Assembly (NCBI RefSeq): GCF_004217615.1
Contig: NZ_SHLD01000001.1
Coordinates: 3,348,001-3,412,000 of the forward strand
From: Micromonospora kangleipakensis
GTDB taxonomy: Bacteria > Actinomycetota > Actinomycetes > Mycobacteriales > Micromonosporaceae
Direction of reading: 5' to 3'
Length of the DNA stretch: 64,000 nucleotides
Of the stretch, positions 42,797 to 52,275 are shown piece after piece; position 1 is the first letter of the stretch; each line of letters begins with the position of its first letter. A program made the translations under genes and the position numbers. The notes under the pieces were generated by a model. It was not told where the DNA came from, made no database searches, and worked only from the letters and a program-made list of their open reading frames with translations.

Positions 42797-43523
42797 CTAC
42801 CGGACCGGCGCGGCCGGGTGGCGGCGGTCCGCCCGGGCCGCGGCAGCCGACGCGAACGCCCGCACCATCGGGTGCGGCTCGTCGCCGTCGCCAGCCAGCT
42901 CGGGCTGGAAGAGGGTGGCCAGAAAGAACGGGTGTCCGGGCAGCTCGGCCACCCGTACCTGGCCGTCGTCGTCGCGCCCGGTGAAACGCAGGCCGTGCGC
43001 GACGAGAGTCTCCAGGTGGCGGTGGTTGAGGCCGTAGCCGCACTGGTACCGCTCCACGCTGCGTTTCGACGCCGGTCGCCCGCTGCGCCAGTGAGCCGGC
43101 GGTGAAGCGCACCGCCCCCTCGTGTCCGCGCAGGGCGCAGGAGAGCGGCTCGATGAGCAGGTCCTCCGCCCCGGGCGTGTTCTCGGCGTGCGCGACGCCG
43201 GTCAGGCCGCACACCGCCCGGGCGTACTCCAGCAGGGTGTGCTGGAAGCCGCCGCAGGTGGCCAGGAAGGGAAGGGCGCCGGTGCGGGCGGTGCGCACCG
43301 CGCGGAGGGCGCCCTGCTCGCTGCGGTACGGGCTGCCCGGCAGCAGCCAGATCCCGTCGAACTCGTCCAGCCGGCTCGCCGCCACCTCCTCCGTGGGGAT
43401 CCAGTAGGCGTCGAGGTCGATGCCGTGGCGCTCGCGCAGCGCGGCCAGCAGGGCGGGCACCCGGGTATGCGACCGGACGGCGGGGGAGCGATCGGCGACG
43501 AGGGCGAGGCGGGCAGCGGTCAT
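42797..43523 (-). pseudogene. Glutamine amidotransferase-like protein (CTP synthase C-terminal-related), frameshifted
   Basis: Two frames together give one class I amidotransferase-like protein of about 241 residues. Frame 1 from ATG 43523 reads TAARLALVADRSPAVRSH and includes PGSPYRSEQGALRAVRTA and the nucleophile elbow FLATCGGFQHTLLEYA, to about 43065; the rest (SVERYQCGYGLNHRHLETLVAHG and ATLFQPELAGDG) continues in another frame to a TAG at 42797-42799. One extra base in the TTT run at 43064-43066 would explain it. The His of the usual H-P-E triad is replaced by Gln in FQPEL, normal for this family. A sequencing error cannot be excluded. The family is annotated elsewhere as CTP synthase C-terminal region-related; substrate unknown. 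Confidence 0.75.
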
Positions 43524-43562
43524 GCGACCATCCTCGCCCCGGCGGTGGATCAGGTCCAACGA

Positions 43563-43583
43563 TGATCTCTGCTGCCGCGATCA
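43563..43583. promoter_or_regulatory. LysR-type operator candidate
   Basis: TGATC (43563-43567), 11 nt, GATCA (43579-43583), a T-N11-A dyad in the divergent gap between the amidotransferase pseudogene and the lysR-type gene, 15 nt before the latter's start. A classical LysR regulator site position. Confidence 0.5.
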
Positions 43584-43598
43584 GAAAGGCTTATCGAC

Positions 43599-44459
43599 AT
43601 GGACCCGCACCTGCTGCGCACCTTCACCGTCGTGGCGCGCCTCCGGTCGTTCTCCGCGGCGGCCGTGGAGCTCGGCTACACCCAGTCGGCGGTGAGCCAG
43701 CACGTCGCCGCGCTGGAGGCCGACCTCGGCGCACGTCTGCTGGACCGCCGGCCGGTGGCGCCGACCGTCGCGGGGGAGCGGCTGCTGACGTATGCCGGGC
43801 CGATCCTGCTCAGGCTGGCCGCCGCCCGGACCGACCTGGCCCGGCTGGCCGCCCCGCGCCCCGGTCGGCTGCGGGTCGGCGCCACGCCGCTGGCCGTTCC
43901 GGCGGCGGCGACCCTGGCGGCCGGCGAGGCAGCGGCCGGGCTGGTGCTCCGGGTCACGGCGCGGAACGAGCTGGTGCGGCAGGTCGCGACCGACGACCTC
44001 GACCTCGGTCTGCTGGACGGGTTCACCGCCCCGAACGACCCGCTGCCGGTCACCGACCTCGGCCCGACGGAGGTGTCGGTGCACGGGCAGGAGCCGGCCG
44101 TCGTGACGCTGCCCCGGACGCACCCGCTGGCCGGCAGGTCGGCCCTGGCCCTGGCGGACCTGGCCGACGCGCGCTGGATCGACGCGCCCGACGTCGCGGC
44201 GCCGCTGCCGCAGCTGCGGGCCGCCACCGGCACGGACGGGTTCCGTTCCGCCGTCCGGTACGACGGGACCGAGGTCGCCGGCCTGCTCGCCGCGGTCGCC
44301 GCCGGCCACGGCCTCGCGGTGCTGCCCGCCGGGACCGTCCGGGCCCATGCCGAGCTGGTCGGGGTCGACGTGCGCGAGCCGCGGCTGGTGCACCGGGTGG
44401 AGCTGATCCGGCCGGCAGGTTCGGCGGGGGATCGCCGGATCGGCGCAACGGGCGCATGA
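43599..44459 (+). CDS. LysR-family transcriptional regulator
   Basis: 286 residues. N-terminal winged HTH (1-62): RTFTVVARLRSFSAAAVELGYTQSAVSQHVAALEADLGARLLDR. The effector domain (about 88-275) has the LVLRVTARNELVRQVATDDLDLGLLDG pattern of a two-lobed periplasmic-binding-like fold. Divergent from the amidotransferase pseudogene and 31 nt before a P450 gene; it probably controls one or both. Inducer unknown. Confidence 0.88.
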   Translation: MDPHLLRTFTVVARLRSFSAAAVELGYTQSAVSQHVAALEADLGARLLDRRPVAPTVAGERLLTYAGPILLRLAAARTDLARLAAPRPGRLRVGATPLAVPAAATLAAGEAAAGLVLRVTARNELVRQVATDDLDLGLLDGFTAPNDPLPVTDLGPTEVSVHGQEPAVVTLPRTHPLAGRSALALADLADARWIDAPDVAAPLPQLRAATGTDGFRSAVRYDGTEVAGLLAAVAAGHGLAVLPAGTVRAHAELVGVDVREPRLVHRVELIRPAGSAGDRRIGATGA

Positions 44460-44490
44460 TGAAGGTCGCCTATCTCCCGGGAGGCTGACC

Positions 44491-45762
44491 GTGGATCCTG
44501 CCGACGCCCTCGCGCTGCTGATGTCCCCGCAGGGGCGGGTGAACCCCTATCCCACCTACGAGCGGTTGCGGGCGCACGGTCCGGTCGTCCAGGCCGGGCC
44601 GGTCTTCTACGCGGTCACCGGCTACGCCGAGGCCGACGAGATCCTCCGCGACCCCCGGTTCGGGGTGATGGATGACGACCTGCGCGACCAGTTCCTGCCC
44701 GGCTGGCGGGAGAGCCCGGCCGTGGCGTCGATCTCCCGGTCGATGCTGCGCACCAACCCGCCGGACCACAGCCGGATGCGGCGGCTCGCGGCGGGCGCCT
44801 TCACCCCGCGCCGGATCGCCGCGATGCGCGACGTGGTGGTCGCCCAGGCCGACGAGCTGGTCGACGAGATGCGGGACCGGGGGCACGCCGGCGAGCCGGT
44901 GGACTTCATGGCCGACTTCGCGTACCCGCTGCCGGTCGGGGTGATCTGCGCCCTGCTCGGCGTGCCGGCGGCGGACCGGCCGCTGTTCCGGCGCTGGGCT
45001 GCCGACCTGACCGGCGTGCTGGAGCCGGAGATCACCCCCGAGGAGCTGGCCGTCGCCGACCGGGGCGCCACCGAGCTGCGCGACTACTTCGCCGAGCTGG
45101 TACGGGCCCGCCGCCGCGCCCCGGCCGACGACCTGACCACCGCCCTGGTGCAGGTGCACGACGCCGACGGCGAGCGGCTCTCCGGCGACGAGCTGCTGGC
45201 CAACCTGGTGGTGCTGCTGGTGGCCGGCTTCGAGACGACCACCAACCTGCTCGGCAACGGCCTCGTGGTGCTGCTCGGCCACCCCCGCGCGGCCGAGGCG
45301 CTGCGCGGGCACCCGGAGTTCGCCGCCGCATACGTCGACGAGCTGCTGCGCTACGACTCGCCGGTCCAGCTCACCTCCCGGATGAGCACCGCCCCGGCCA
45401 GCTACGGCGGGCTCGACCTGCCCGCCGGCAGCTGGCTGATCGTGATGCTCGGCGCCGCCAACCGGGACCCCCGCCGGTACCCGGAGCCGGGGCGGTTCGA
45501 CCCCTGGCGGGCGCAGATCCACCCGCTCTCCTTCGGCGCCGGCCCGCACTACTGCCTCGGGGCGGGGCTGGCCCGGCTGGAGGCGCAGGTCGCCTTCCCG
45601 CTGCTGCTGAGCCGGCTGCCCGGGCTGGCCCTGGCCGGCGAGCCGGAGCGGCGGGTCCGGCTGACCCTGCGCGGCTACGCCACCCTGCCGGTGACCGTGG
45701 GTGAGGAGTCCCCGCTCACCGATCGCGGTACGCCGGCCGGGGCGGCCCGGGCCACTCCGTAG
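44491..45762 (+). CDS. Cytochrome P450
   Basis: 423 residues, soluble bacterial class. I-helix AGFETTTN (about 247-254, acidic-Thr pair), K-helix EXXR in DELLRYDSP (Glu-x-x-Arg), and the heme loop FGAGPHYCLGAGLARLE with Cys355 as axial ligand. GGGAGG lies 6 nt before GTG. No ferredoxin or reductase gene is nearby. Substrate unknown; proximity to a LysR gene suggests induced oxidation of a small molecule. Confidence 0.92.
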   Translation: MDPADALALLMSPQGRVNPYPTYERLRAHGPVVQAGPVFYAVTGYAEADEILRDPRFGVMDDDLRDQFLPGWRESPAVASISRSMLRTNPPDHSRMRRLAAGAFTPRRIAAMRDVVVAQADELVDEMRDRGHAGEPVDFMADFAYPLPVGVICALLGVPAADRPLFRRWAADLTGVLEPEITPEELAVADRGATELRDYFAELVRARRRAPADDLTTALVQVHDADGERLSGDELLANLVVLLVAGFETTTNLLGNGLVVLLGHPRAAEALRGHPEFAAAYVDELLRYDSPVQLTSRMSTAPASYGGLDLPAGSWLIVMLGAANRDPRRYPEPGRFDPWRAQIHPLSFGAGPHYCLGAGLARLEAQVAFPLLLSRLPGLALAGEPERRVRLTLRGYATLPVTVGEESPLTDRGTPAGAARATP

Positions 45763-45807
45763 ACTGGTACTGCAGAATTCGTCCCGCCGTCGAAGGAGCC
45801 ACCCCGC

Positions 45808-46365
45808 GTGACCGTTCAGCCCATCCGTCTGTTCGGGGATCCGGTGCTGCGCACGCCGGCCGATCCGGTGGTCGACTTCGACGCCGAGCTGCGCAAGCTC
45901 GTCGCCGACCTGACCGACACGATGCGCGAGCAGAGCGGCGCCGGTCTGGCCGCGCCCCAGCTCGGCGTGGGCCTGCGGGTGTTCACCTTCGACGTGGACG
46001 ACGTGCTCGGCCACCTGGTCAACCCGGTGCTGGAGTTCCCCGACGAGGAGGAACAGGACGGCCCGGAGGGCTGCCTCTCCATCCCCGGGCTCTACTTCGA
46101 CACCAAGCGCCGGCAGAACGTGATCGCCAAGGGGTTCAGCGCCTTCGGTGACCCGATGCAGATCGTGGGCAGCGGCCTGATGGCCCGCTGCGTGCAGCAC
46201 GAGACCGACCACCTCGACGGGGTGCTCTTCGTCGACCGGCTGGATCCCGAAGGGCGCAAGGAGGCCATGAAGGCGATCCGCCAGGCCGAGTGGTACGACC
46301 AGGCCGCCCCGCCGGTGGTCAAGCTCAGCCCGCATCTGAGCAATCCGTTCGGTCTGGGTAGGTGA
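45808..46365 (+). CDS. def: Peptide deformylase
   Basis: 185 residues. The three family motifs: GAGLAAPQ at 44-51, EGCLS near 89-93 (metal Cys), QHETDHLDG near 130-138 (HExxH-type metal His and catalytic Glu). It removes the formyl group from nascent proteins. GAAGGAGCC precedes GTG; TAGACT at 45752-45757 may be a -10 box. Adjacent to fmt, as often seen. Confidence 0.95.
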   Translation: MTVQPIRLFGDPVLRTPADPVVDFDAELRKLVADLTDTMREQSGAGLAAPQLGVGLRVFTFDVDDVLGHLVNPVLEFPDEEEQDGPEGCLSIPGLYFDTKRRQNVIAKGFSAFGDPMQIVGSGLMARCVQHETDHLDGVLFVDRLDPEGRKEAMKAIRQAEWYDQAAPPVVKLSPHLSNPFGLGR

Positions 46366-46372
46366 GTCGCCG

Positions 46373-47299
46373 GTGCGTCTGATCTTCGCCGGCACTCCGG
46401 CCGTCGCCGGTCCCGCCCTGGACGCCATCGCCGCGTCCGGCCACGAGCTGCTGGCCGTGGTCACCCGTCCCGACGCGCCGGCCGGTCGCGGCCGGGGCCT
46501 GGTCCGTTCGCCCGTCGGCGCCTGGGCCGACGCGCACGGCGTCGAGGTGCTCACCCCGGCCCGCCCCCGCGAGCCCGAGTTCCTGGACCGGCTCCGCGAG
46601 CTGGCGCCGGACTGCGTGCCGGTGGTCGCGTACGGCGCGCTGGTCCCGCCGGTCGCGCTGGAGATCCCCCGGCATGGCTGGATCAACCTGCACTTCTCGC
46701 TGCTGCCCGCCTGGCGGGGCGCGGCGCCGGTGCAGCACGCCGTGCTGCACGGCGACGAGCTCACCGGGGCCAGCGTCTTCCAGCTCGAGCAGGGGCTGGA
46801 CACCGGCCCGGTGTACGGCACGCTGACCGACGAGGTCCGTCCCGCGGACACCTCGGGCGACCTGCTGGAGCGGCTCGCCCACTCCGGCGCCGGCCTGCTG
46901 GTGGCGGTCCTCGACGCGATCGAGGCCGGCACCGCGCGGGCCGAGCCGCAGCCGGCCGACAGGGTGTCCCTCGCCCCGAAGCTGACCGTCGAGGACGCCC
47001 GGGTGCGCTGGGGCGATCCGGCCTTCGCCGTCGACCGGCGGATCCGCGCCTGCACGCCGGCCCCCGGCCCGTGGACGACCTTCCGGGGTGAGCGGGTCAA
47101 GCTCGGCCCGGTCGTCCCGGTGGCGAACGGCCCCGAGCTGAAGCCCGGCGAGCTGCTGGTGGAGAAGGCCCGGGTGCTGGCCGGTACGGCCACCGTCCCG
47201 GTGCTGCTCGGCGAGGTGCGGGCGGCCGGCAAGAAGGCCATGTCGGCGAGCGACTGGGCGCGCGGCGCCCGGGTCGCCGCCGGGGAGGTGCTCGCGTGA
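46373..47299 (+). CDS. fmt: Methionyl-tRNA formyltransferase
   Basis: 308 residues. Formyltransferase core with [10 protein letters not shown] and [24 protein letters not shown] (about 103-126), the catalytic Asn-His-Asp region, and a C-terminal OB-like tRNA-binding domain from about 205. It formylates initiator Met-tRNA. Seven nt after def; stop overlaps rsmB (GTGA). Confidence 0.95.
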   Translation: MRLIFAGTPAVAGPALDAIAASGHELLAVVTRPDAPAGRGRGLVRSPVGAWADAHGVEVLTPARPREPEFLDRLRELAPDCVPVVAYGALVPPVALEIPRHGWINLHFSLLPAWRGAAPVQHAVLHGDELTGASVFQLEQGLDTGPVYGTLTDEVRPADTSGDLLERLAHSGAGLLVAVLDAIEAGTARAEPQPADRVSLAPKLTVEDARVRWGDPAFAVDRRIRACTPAPGPWTTFRGERVKLGPVVPVANGPELKPGELLVEKARVLAGTATVPVLLGEVRAAGKKAMSASDWARGARVAAGEVLA

Positions 47300-48942
47300 C
47301 CGGGCCGGCCGAGCCCCGGGGTGAGCGCCACTCCGACGAGGGCCTACGCGGCCCGTCGACCGGACGGCCGTCCGGCGGCGAGCGGGGCGGGTTCGGCCGT
47401 GCCGACGGTCCGCGCTCCGACGAGGGTGGCCGCGGCGAGCGGCCCGGGGACCGGGGCCGGTCCTTCGGGGCCGAGCGCGGCGACCGGTACCCGCGCGGCG
47501 GGCGAGCGGGCCAGGGCGGGGACCGCCCGCGCGGCGGCCAGTTCGGCGCGGACCGGCGTGGCGCCGGCCGGCGGCCGGTCCGGCCCGCCGTCGACGTGCC
47601 GCGGCAGATCGCGTACCAGGCGATCGCGGCGGTGCACCGGGACGACGCGTACGCCAACCTGGTGCTGCCCGCGATGCTGCGGGAGGAGGGGCTGGTCGGT
47701 CGGGACGCCGCCTTCGCCACCGAGCTGACCTACGGCACGCTGCGCCAGACCGGCACCCTCGACGCGATCATCACCGACGCCGCCGGCCGCGACGTGCAGC
47801 GGATCGACCCGCCGGTACGCGACGCGCTGCGGCTCGGGGCGTACCAGCTCCTGCACACCCGGGTGCCCGCGCACGCGGCGGTCTCCTCGACCGTCGACCT
47901 GGTGCGGTCGGTGGTCCCGGGCGCCACCGGCTTCGCCAACGCGGTGCTGCGGGAAATCACCACCCGGGACCACGACGGCTGGGTGGCGAAGCTCGCCCCG
48001 GCGACGGAGACCGACCCGGTCGGACACCTCGCGCTGGCGTACAGCCACCCGCAGTGGATCGTCCGGGCCTTCGCCGAGGCACTCGGCGGCGATCTCGGCG
48101 AGACGGAACGGCTGCTGATCGAGGACAACGAACGACCACCGGTGCACCTGTGCGCCCGGCCCGGCCTGGCCGATCCGGTGGAGCTGGCCGACGAGGTGGG
48201 GGGTGCCCCGGGCGCCTTCTCGCCGTACGCGGTCTACCTCTCCGGCGGCGCGCCGGGCGAGCTGCGGGCGGTCCTCGACGGTCGGGCGCACGTCCAGGAC
48301 GAGGGCTCCCAGCTGGTGGCGAACGCCCTGGTGGCCGCGCCGCTGGACGGCCCGGACGGCCGCTGGCTCGACCTCTGCGCCGGTCCGGGCGGCAAAGCCG
48401 GCCTGCTCGGCGCCCTCGCCGCGCAGCGGGGCGCCCGGCTCACCGCGGTGGAGGTGGCCGAGCACCGGGCCCGGCTGGTCGAGCAGGCGACCCGAGGGCT
48501 GCCGGTGACCGTGCTCGCCACCGACGGCCGGACGGTCGGCGCCGACCCGACGCTGCCCGAGGGGCACTTCGACCGGGTGCTGGTCGACGCCCCCTGCACC
48601 GGTCTGGGCTCGCTGCGCCGCCGGCCGGAGTCCCGCTGGCGCCGCCAGCCGTCCGACCTGCCGCCGCTGACCCGGTTGCAGCGGGAGCTGCTCACCGCGG
48701 CGCTGCGGGCCGTCCGCCCGGGCGGTGTGGTCGCCTACGTCACCTGCTCACCGCACACGGTGGAGACGCACGTGACGGTGACCGAGGCCGCCCGCCGCTG
48801 CGGCCTGCCGGTCGACTTCGTTGACGCCCGGCCGCTGCTGCCGGCGGGCATGCCGGGGCTGGGCGACGGGCCGACGGTGCAGCTCTGGCCGCACCGGCAC
48901 GGCACCGACGCGATGTTCCTGGCGGTGCTGCGCCGGGGCTGA
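47296..48942 (+). CDS. rsmB: 16S rRNA m5C967 methyltransferase RsmB with RGG-rich N-terminal extension
   Basis: 548 residues. Residues 1-about 95 are a low-complexity Arg/Gly/Asp extension ([34 protein letters not shown]). A NusB-like RNA-binding domain follows (about 100-250, [24 protein letters not shown]), then a Rossmann methyltransferase: SAM loop [12 protein letters not shown] (about 355-366), [10 protein letters not shown] (about 432-441) and [10 protein letters not shown] (about 481-490) with the two active-site Cys. It methylates C967 in 16S rRNA. The extension resembles RGG boxes of RNA-binding proteins. Confidence 0.93.
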   Translation: MTGPAEPRGERHSDEGLRGPSTGRPSGGERGGFGRADGPRSDEGGRGERPGDRGRSFGAERGDRYPRGGRAGQGGDRPRGGQFGADRRGAGRRPVRPAVDVPRQIAYQAIAAVHRDDAYANLVLPAMLREEGLVGRDAAFATELTYGTLRQTGTLDAIITDAAGRDVQRIDPPVRDALRLGAYQLLHTRVPAHAAVSSTVDLVRSVVPGATGFANAVLREITTRDHDGWVAKLAPATETDPVGHLALAYSHPQWIVRAFAEALGGDLGETERLLIEDNERPPVHLCARPGLADPVELADEVGGAPGAFSPYAVYLSGGAPGELRAVLDGRAHVQDEGSQLVANALVAAPLDGPDGRWLDLCAGPGGKAGLLGALAAQRGARLTAVEVAEHRARLVEQATRGLPVTVLATDGRTVGADPTLPEGHFDRVLVDAPCTGLGSLRRRPESRWRRQPSDLPPLTRLQRELLTAALRAVRPGGVVAYVTCSPHTVETHVTVTEAARRCGLPVDFVDARPLLPAGMPGLGDGPTVQLWPHRHGTDAMFLAVLRRG

Positions 48943-48972
48943 ACCCGCGACGCACCGCATTGACCTGCTCGG

Positions 48973-49171
48973 ATGCGGTGGGGTATGCCTGCACCGCCCG
49001 ACCCGCGGGCGCACCCGGCGCCCGGGGTCGTCCGGGCGGGCTCGATGGACCCCGAGGAGGCGCCGCCCTGGGGCGGGTTCGGCCGTGAGCTTGGCGTGTG
49101 GCGGCGCCGGGCGGGCCTGACCCAGGCGCAGCTGGCCCTGCGGGTCGGCTACCACCACAGCGTCATCAGCA
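48973..49171 (+). pseudogene. Truncated XRE-family HTH regulator
   Basis: The frame holds [30 protein letters not shown], the first helices of an XRE-type HTH, and then stops being homologous at about 49171. Downstream sequence is a different gene in another frame. Start unclear: ATG 48973, 48985 or 49045. Only the DNA-binding N-terminus survives, so function is doubtful. Confidence 0.65.
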
Positions 49172-49652
49172 CACCGAGTACACGCTCACGGTGGGCGGCG
49201 CCGGCGGCCAGCTGATCGGCAACAGCAACTTCGAGTCGGGCACCACGCCGTGGACCGCCACCTCGGGCGTGATCACCAACTCGACCAGCCAGACGGCCCG
49301 GACCGGCTCCTACAAGGCCTGGCTGGACGGGTACGGCAGCACCCACACCGACACGCTGTCCCAGTCGGTGACCGTGCTGGCCGGCTGCGCCAGCTACACC
49401 CTGGCCTTTTGGCTGCACATCGACACGGCCGAGACCACCACCTCGACGGCGTACGACAGGCTGACCGCCCAGGTCGGCACCACCACGCTGGCGACCTACT
49501 CGAACCTCAACGGCGGCAGCGGCTACGTGCAGCGCACGTTCAACGTGGCCGCGTACGCCGGCCAGACCGTCACGCTGAAGTTCACCGGGGTCGAGGACTC
49601 GTCGCTGCAGACGAGCTTCGTCGTCGACGACGTGACGGTGCAGGCCAGCTAG
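49171..49652 (+). pseudogene. C-terminal carbohydrate-binding-like domain remnant of a secreted protein
   Basis: About 160 residues with no own start: [24 protein letters not shown] begins the domain and [31 protein letters not shown] ends it at a TAG. This is the jelly-roll-type C-terminal module found in many exported actinobacterial enzymes. The catalytic part is missing; the sequence joins the HTH fragment directly, consistent with a deletion that fused two gene ends. Confidence 0.7.
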
Positions 49653-50744
49653 CTAGTGTGCTGCGCTAGAAATCCGCCTACAAAATCGTGCGAGTGATTC
49701 GAGAATCTCCTCGGCGGTTTTGGTCCAGGTGAAGGGCCTGGGGTTGGTGTTCCAGTCTGCGATCCAGGTGCGGATGTCGGCTTCCAGGCTGTGAACGCTC
49801 TTGTGGGCGCCGCGGCGGATCTTCTGCTCTGTGAGGTAGCCGAACCAGCGTTCGACCTGGTTGATCCAGGAGGAACCGGTCGGTGTGAAGTGCATGTGGA
49901 AGCGGGGATGGCGGGCCAGCCAGGCCCGCACGGCGGGGGTCTTGTGGGTGCCGTAGTTGTCGCAGACCAGGTGCACGTCCAGATCGGCTGGGACGGCTTT
50001 GTCGATCGTGGCCAGGAACTTCTTGAACTCGGTCGCGCGGTGCTGGCGGTGCAGTTCGCCGATGACGGTGCCGTCGGCGATGTTGAACGCGGCGAACAGG
50101 CTGGTGATGCCGTTGCGGACGTAGTCGTGGGTGCGCCGTTCGGGCATGCCGGGCATCATCGGCAGCACCGGCTGGGACCGGTCCAGGGCCTGGATCTGCG
50201 ACTTCTCATCCACGCAGAGCACCACGGCCCGTTCGGGCGGGTTGTGGTAGAGCCCGACCACGTCGACGACCTTCTCGATGAACTGCGGATCCGTGGAGAG
50301 CTTGAACGTGTCGGCCAGATGCGGCTTGAGGCCGAAGTCCCGCCAGATCCGCCCGACGGTGGACTTCGACAGTCCGGACCTCTCCGCCATGGAGGTACGC
50401 GACCAGTGGGTGGCGTTACGTGGCGTCTGCTCCAAGGTGGCGACGACGACCTCTTCGACCCGGTCCACACCGATGGACGCAGGACGGCCCGGTCGCGGCT
50501 CATCGATCACTCCGTCCAGGCGCAGCTTCAAAAATCGCCGACGCCATTTGCCCACCGTGGACAGATGAACGCCCACAGCCGCCGCCACATCAGTGTTCGA
50601 GCCGCCATCGGCACAGGACAGAATGATCCGGGAACGCATCGCGAGGACCTGCGCCGTCTTCGCCCGCCGCGACCATCGGGTCAACGTCGCACGTTCTTCA
50701 TCAGTCAACGTCAGCGGCGGGGTGGGACGCCCAGTCCTCGGCAT
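49653..50744 (-). CDS. IS630-family transposase
   Basis: 363 residues. N-terminal HTH pair (about 45-135; DVAAAVGVHLSTVGKWRRRF and AERSGLSKSTVGRIWRDFGL) and a DDE core: Asp in LCVDEKSQIQ (about 178), Asp in LVCDNYGTHK (about 263) and Glu in NQVERWFGYL (about 303). All three catalytic residues are present, so it may be active. The TAG stop is formed at the element's TA edge. Confidence 0.9.
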   Translation of the reverse strand: MPRTGRPTPPLTLTDEERATLTRWSRRAKTAQVLAMRSRIILSCADGGSNTDVAAAVGVHLSTVGKWRRRFLKLRLDGVIDEPRPGRPASIGVDRVEEVVVATLEQTPRNATHWSRTSMAERSGLSKSTVGRIWRDFGLKPHLADTFKLSTDPQFIEKVVDVVGLYHNPPERAVVLCVDEKSQIQALDRSQPVLPMMPGMPERRTHDYVRNGITSLFAAFNIADGTVIGELHRQHRATEFKKFLATIDKAVPADLDVHLVCDNYGTHKTPAVRAWLARHPRFHMHFTPTGSSWINQVERWFGYLTEQKIRRGAHKSVHSLEADIRTWIADWNTNPRPFTWTKTAEEILESLARFCRRISSAAH

Positions 50745-50790
50745 CCCACCACCATACCCACTTATCAGGCGAATTTCTGGCGCACCACAC
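49656..50790 (-). mobile_element. IS630-family insertion sequence, complete
   Basis: 1135 bp flanked by TA (49654-49655 and 50791-50792). Terminal inverted repeats: left GTGTGCTGCGCTAGAAAT, right (complement) GTGTGGTGCGCCAGAAAT, about 20 of 23 matching. Both ends are also preceded by CTAG, so the exact boundary could shift by up to three bases. One intact transposase. It lies directly after the carbohydrate-binding-like remnant and 5-10 nt before the TnpB element. Confidence 0.88.
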
Positions 50791-50798
50791 TAGTGCTC

Positions 50799-52275
50799 TG
50801 ACCACAAACGTCGGCCGGGTTGGTCGGGGTTGGGAAATGTCGTAGGGCTGGTGTTGGCTTCGGTTCGTGCCTCGCCGTCGGGATCCCGCCGCTCCGCGGG
50901 TGGTGCATCCCACCGCGCGTGTCGCGTTGCGGGTGACGCCGGGTCAGCGGCGGCGGTGTTTCGGGCTGCTGCGCTCGGCCGGTGACGTGTGGGCGTGTGT
51001 GCTGGAGGTCAACGCGTGGTGCCACCGCCGCCGCGACGCGCCGCTGGTCGCCTATCAACAGCTGTGCCGGGAGTTGGCCGCATCCGGGCCGGGCACGTTC
51101 GCCGAACTGGACACCACCGGCGCCCGGTCGGTGTTGCGCCGGTTCTCCGATGCGTGGTTCGCGGCGGCGAAACGCCGCAAGGACGGTGACCTGTCGGCCC
51201 GGTTCCCCGTCGCCGGCGGGGGTTGGTACCGGTGCGCTGGTACCACGGCACGTTCACCCTCGACGGGCGTTGGGTCCGGATCCCGACCGCGAAAGGTACG
51301 TCGCCGTTGTGGGTGCGCCTGGCGCGCGACGTGCCGTATCCGGTCGAGCAGGTCCGGTCGGTCACCCTGCTGTGTGAGGGTGGCCGCCTGTTCCTGGACG
51401 TGACCGCTGAGGTGCCGGTGGCGGTCTACCCGCCCGGTGAGCAACCGGATCCGGCCCGGGTGGGCGGGGTGGATCTGGGGATCATCCACCCGTACGCCGT
51501 GGCCGGCCCGGACGGGGAGGGACTGTTGGTGTCGGGGCGGGCGATCCGCGCCGAGCACCGCATGCACCTGGCCGACACCAAAGCCCGCCGCCGCGCTGTG
51601 GCACGTCGGGTGCCGAAGCCGGGTGAGAAGGGGTCGCGGCGGTGGCGGCAGTACCGGCGTCGGGCCCACCTGGTGGAGGGCCGGCACCGGCGCAGGGTCC
51701 GTCAGGCCCAGCACGAGGCCGCCCGCGGCGTGGTCTCGTGGGCGGTGCGGCAGCGGGTCGGTGTCCTGCACGTCGGTGACCCCCGCGGGGTGCTCGACAT
51801 CCCTACCGGGCGGCGGCACAACCTGCGGTTGCGGCAGTGGCAGATCGGCCGGCTCCTGCAGGTCCTCACCGACAAGGCCACCCTCGCCGGGATCACCGTC
51901 CGGCTGGTCGACGAACGCGGCACCTCCTCCACCTGCCCCGCCTGCCGAAGGCGGGTACCGAAACCCCGTGGCAGGACGTTGTCCTGCCCGCACTGCGCGT
52001 TCTCCGGGCACCGTGACCTGGTCGCGGCGGCCAGCATCGCCACCCGTGTTCCGGGCGGCGGATCCACCACCCCGGCAGCGGTCGTGCTGCCGCAGGTGGT
52101 CACGCACCGTCGAGCCGGCCGGCACCTCCCCGGCGCCGGCCAGTCCCGACGTGACCCCCGCCGCCCACCCCGGGCGGCGCGAGGATCAGTTGGCCCGCGG
52201 AGGCCCGCCCCACCCGGTGGGGAGTCGCTCGCCCCCAAGGCGAGGATCCACAACACCCACCGCAAACCCGGTGAA
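50799..52275 (+). mobile_element. TnpB-only element (IS200/IS605 or IS607 group)
   Basis: A unit with tnpB, a 5' end starting near tgaccacaaacg (50799) and a 3' end near 52273, defined by alignment with the deletion derivative at 56097-56518. No tnpA (serine or tyrosine type) is present, so it would need a transposase in trans. The 3' end carries two small hairpins resembling an omega-RNA scaffold. Confidence 0.7.

Noticed and set aside
43000..43110. Selenocysteine (in-frame TGA) as explanation for the broken amidotransferase
   Set aside because: The family name includes selenoproteins, but the break is a frame change with no TGA in frame and no SECIS-like element seen.
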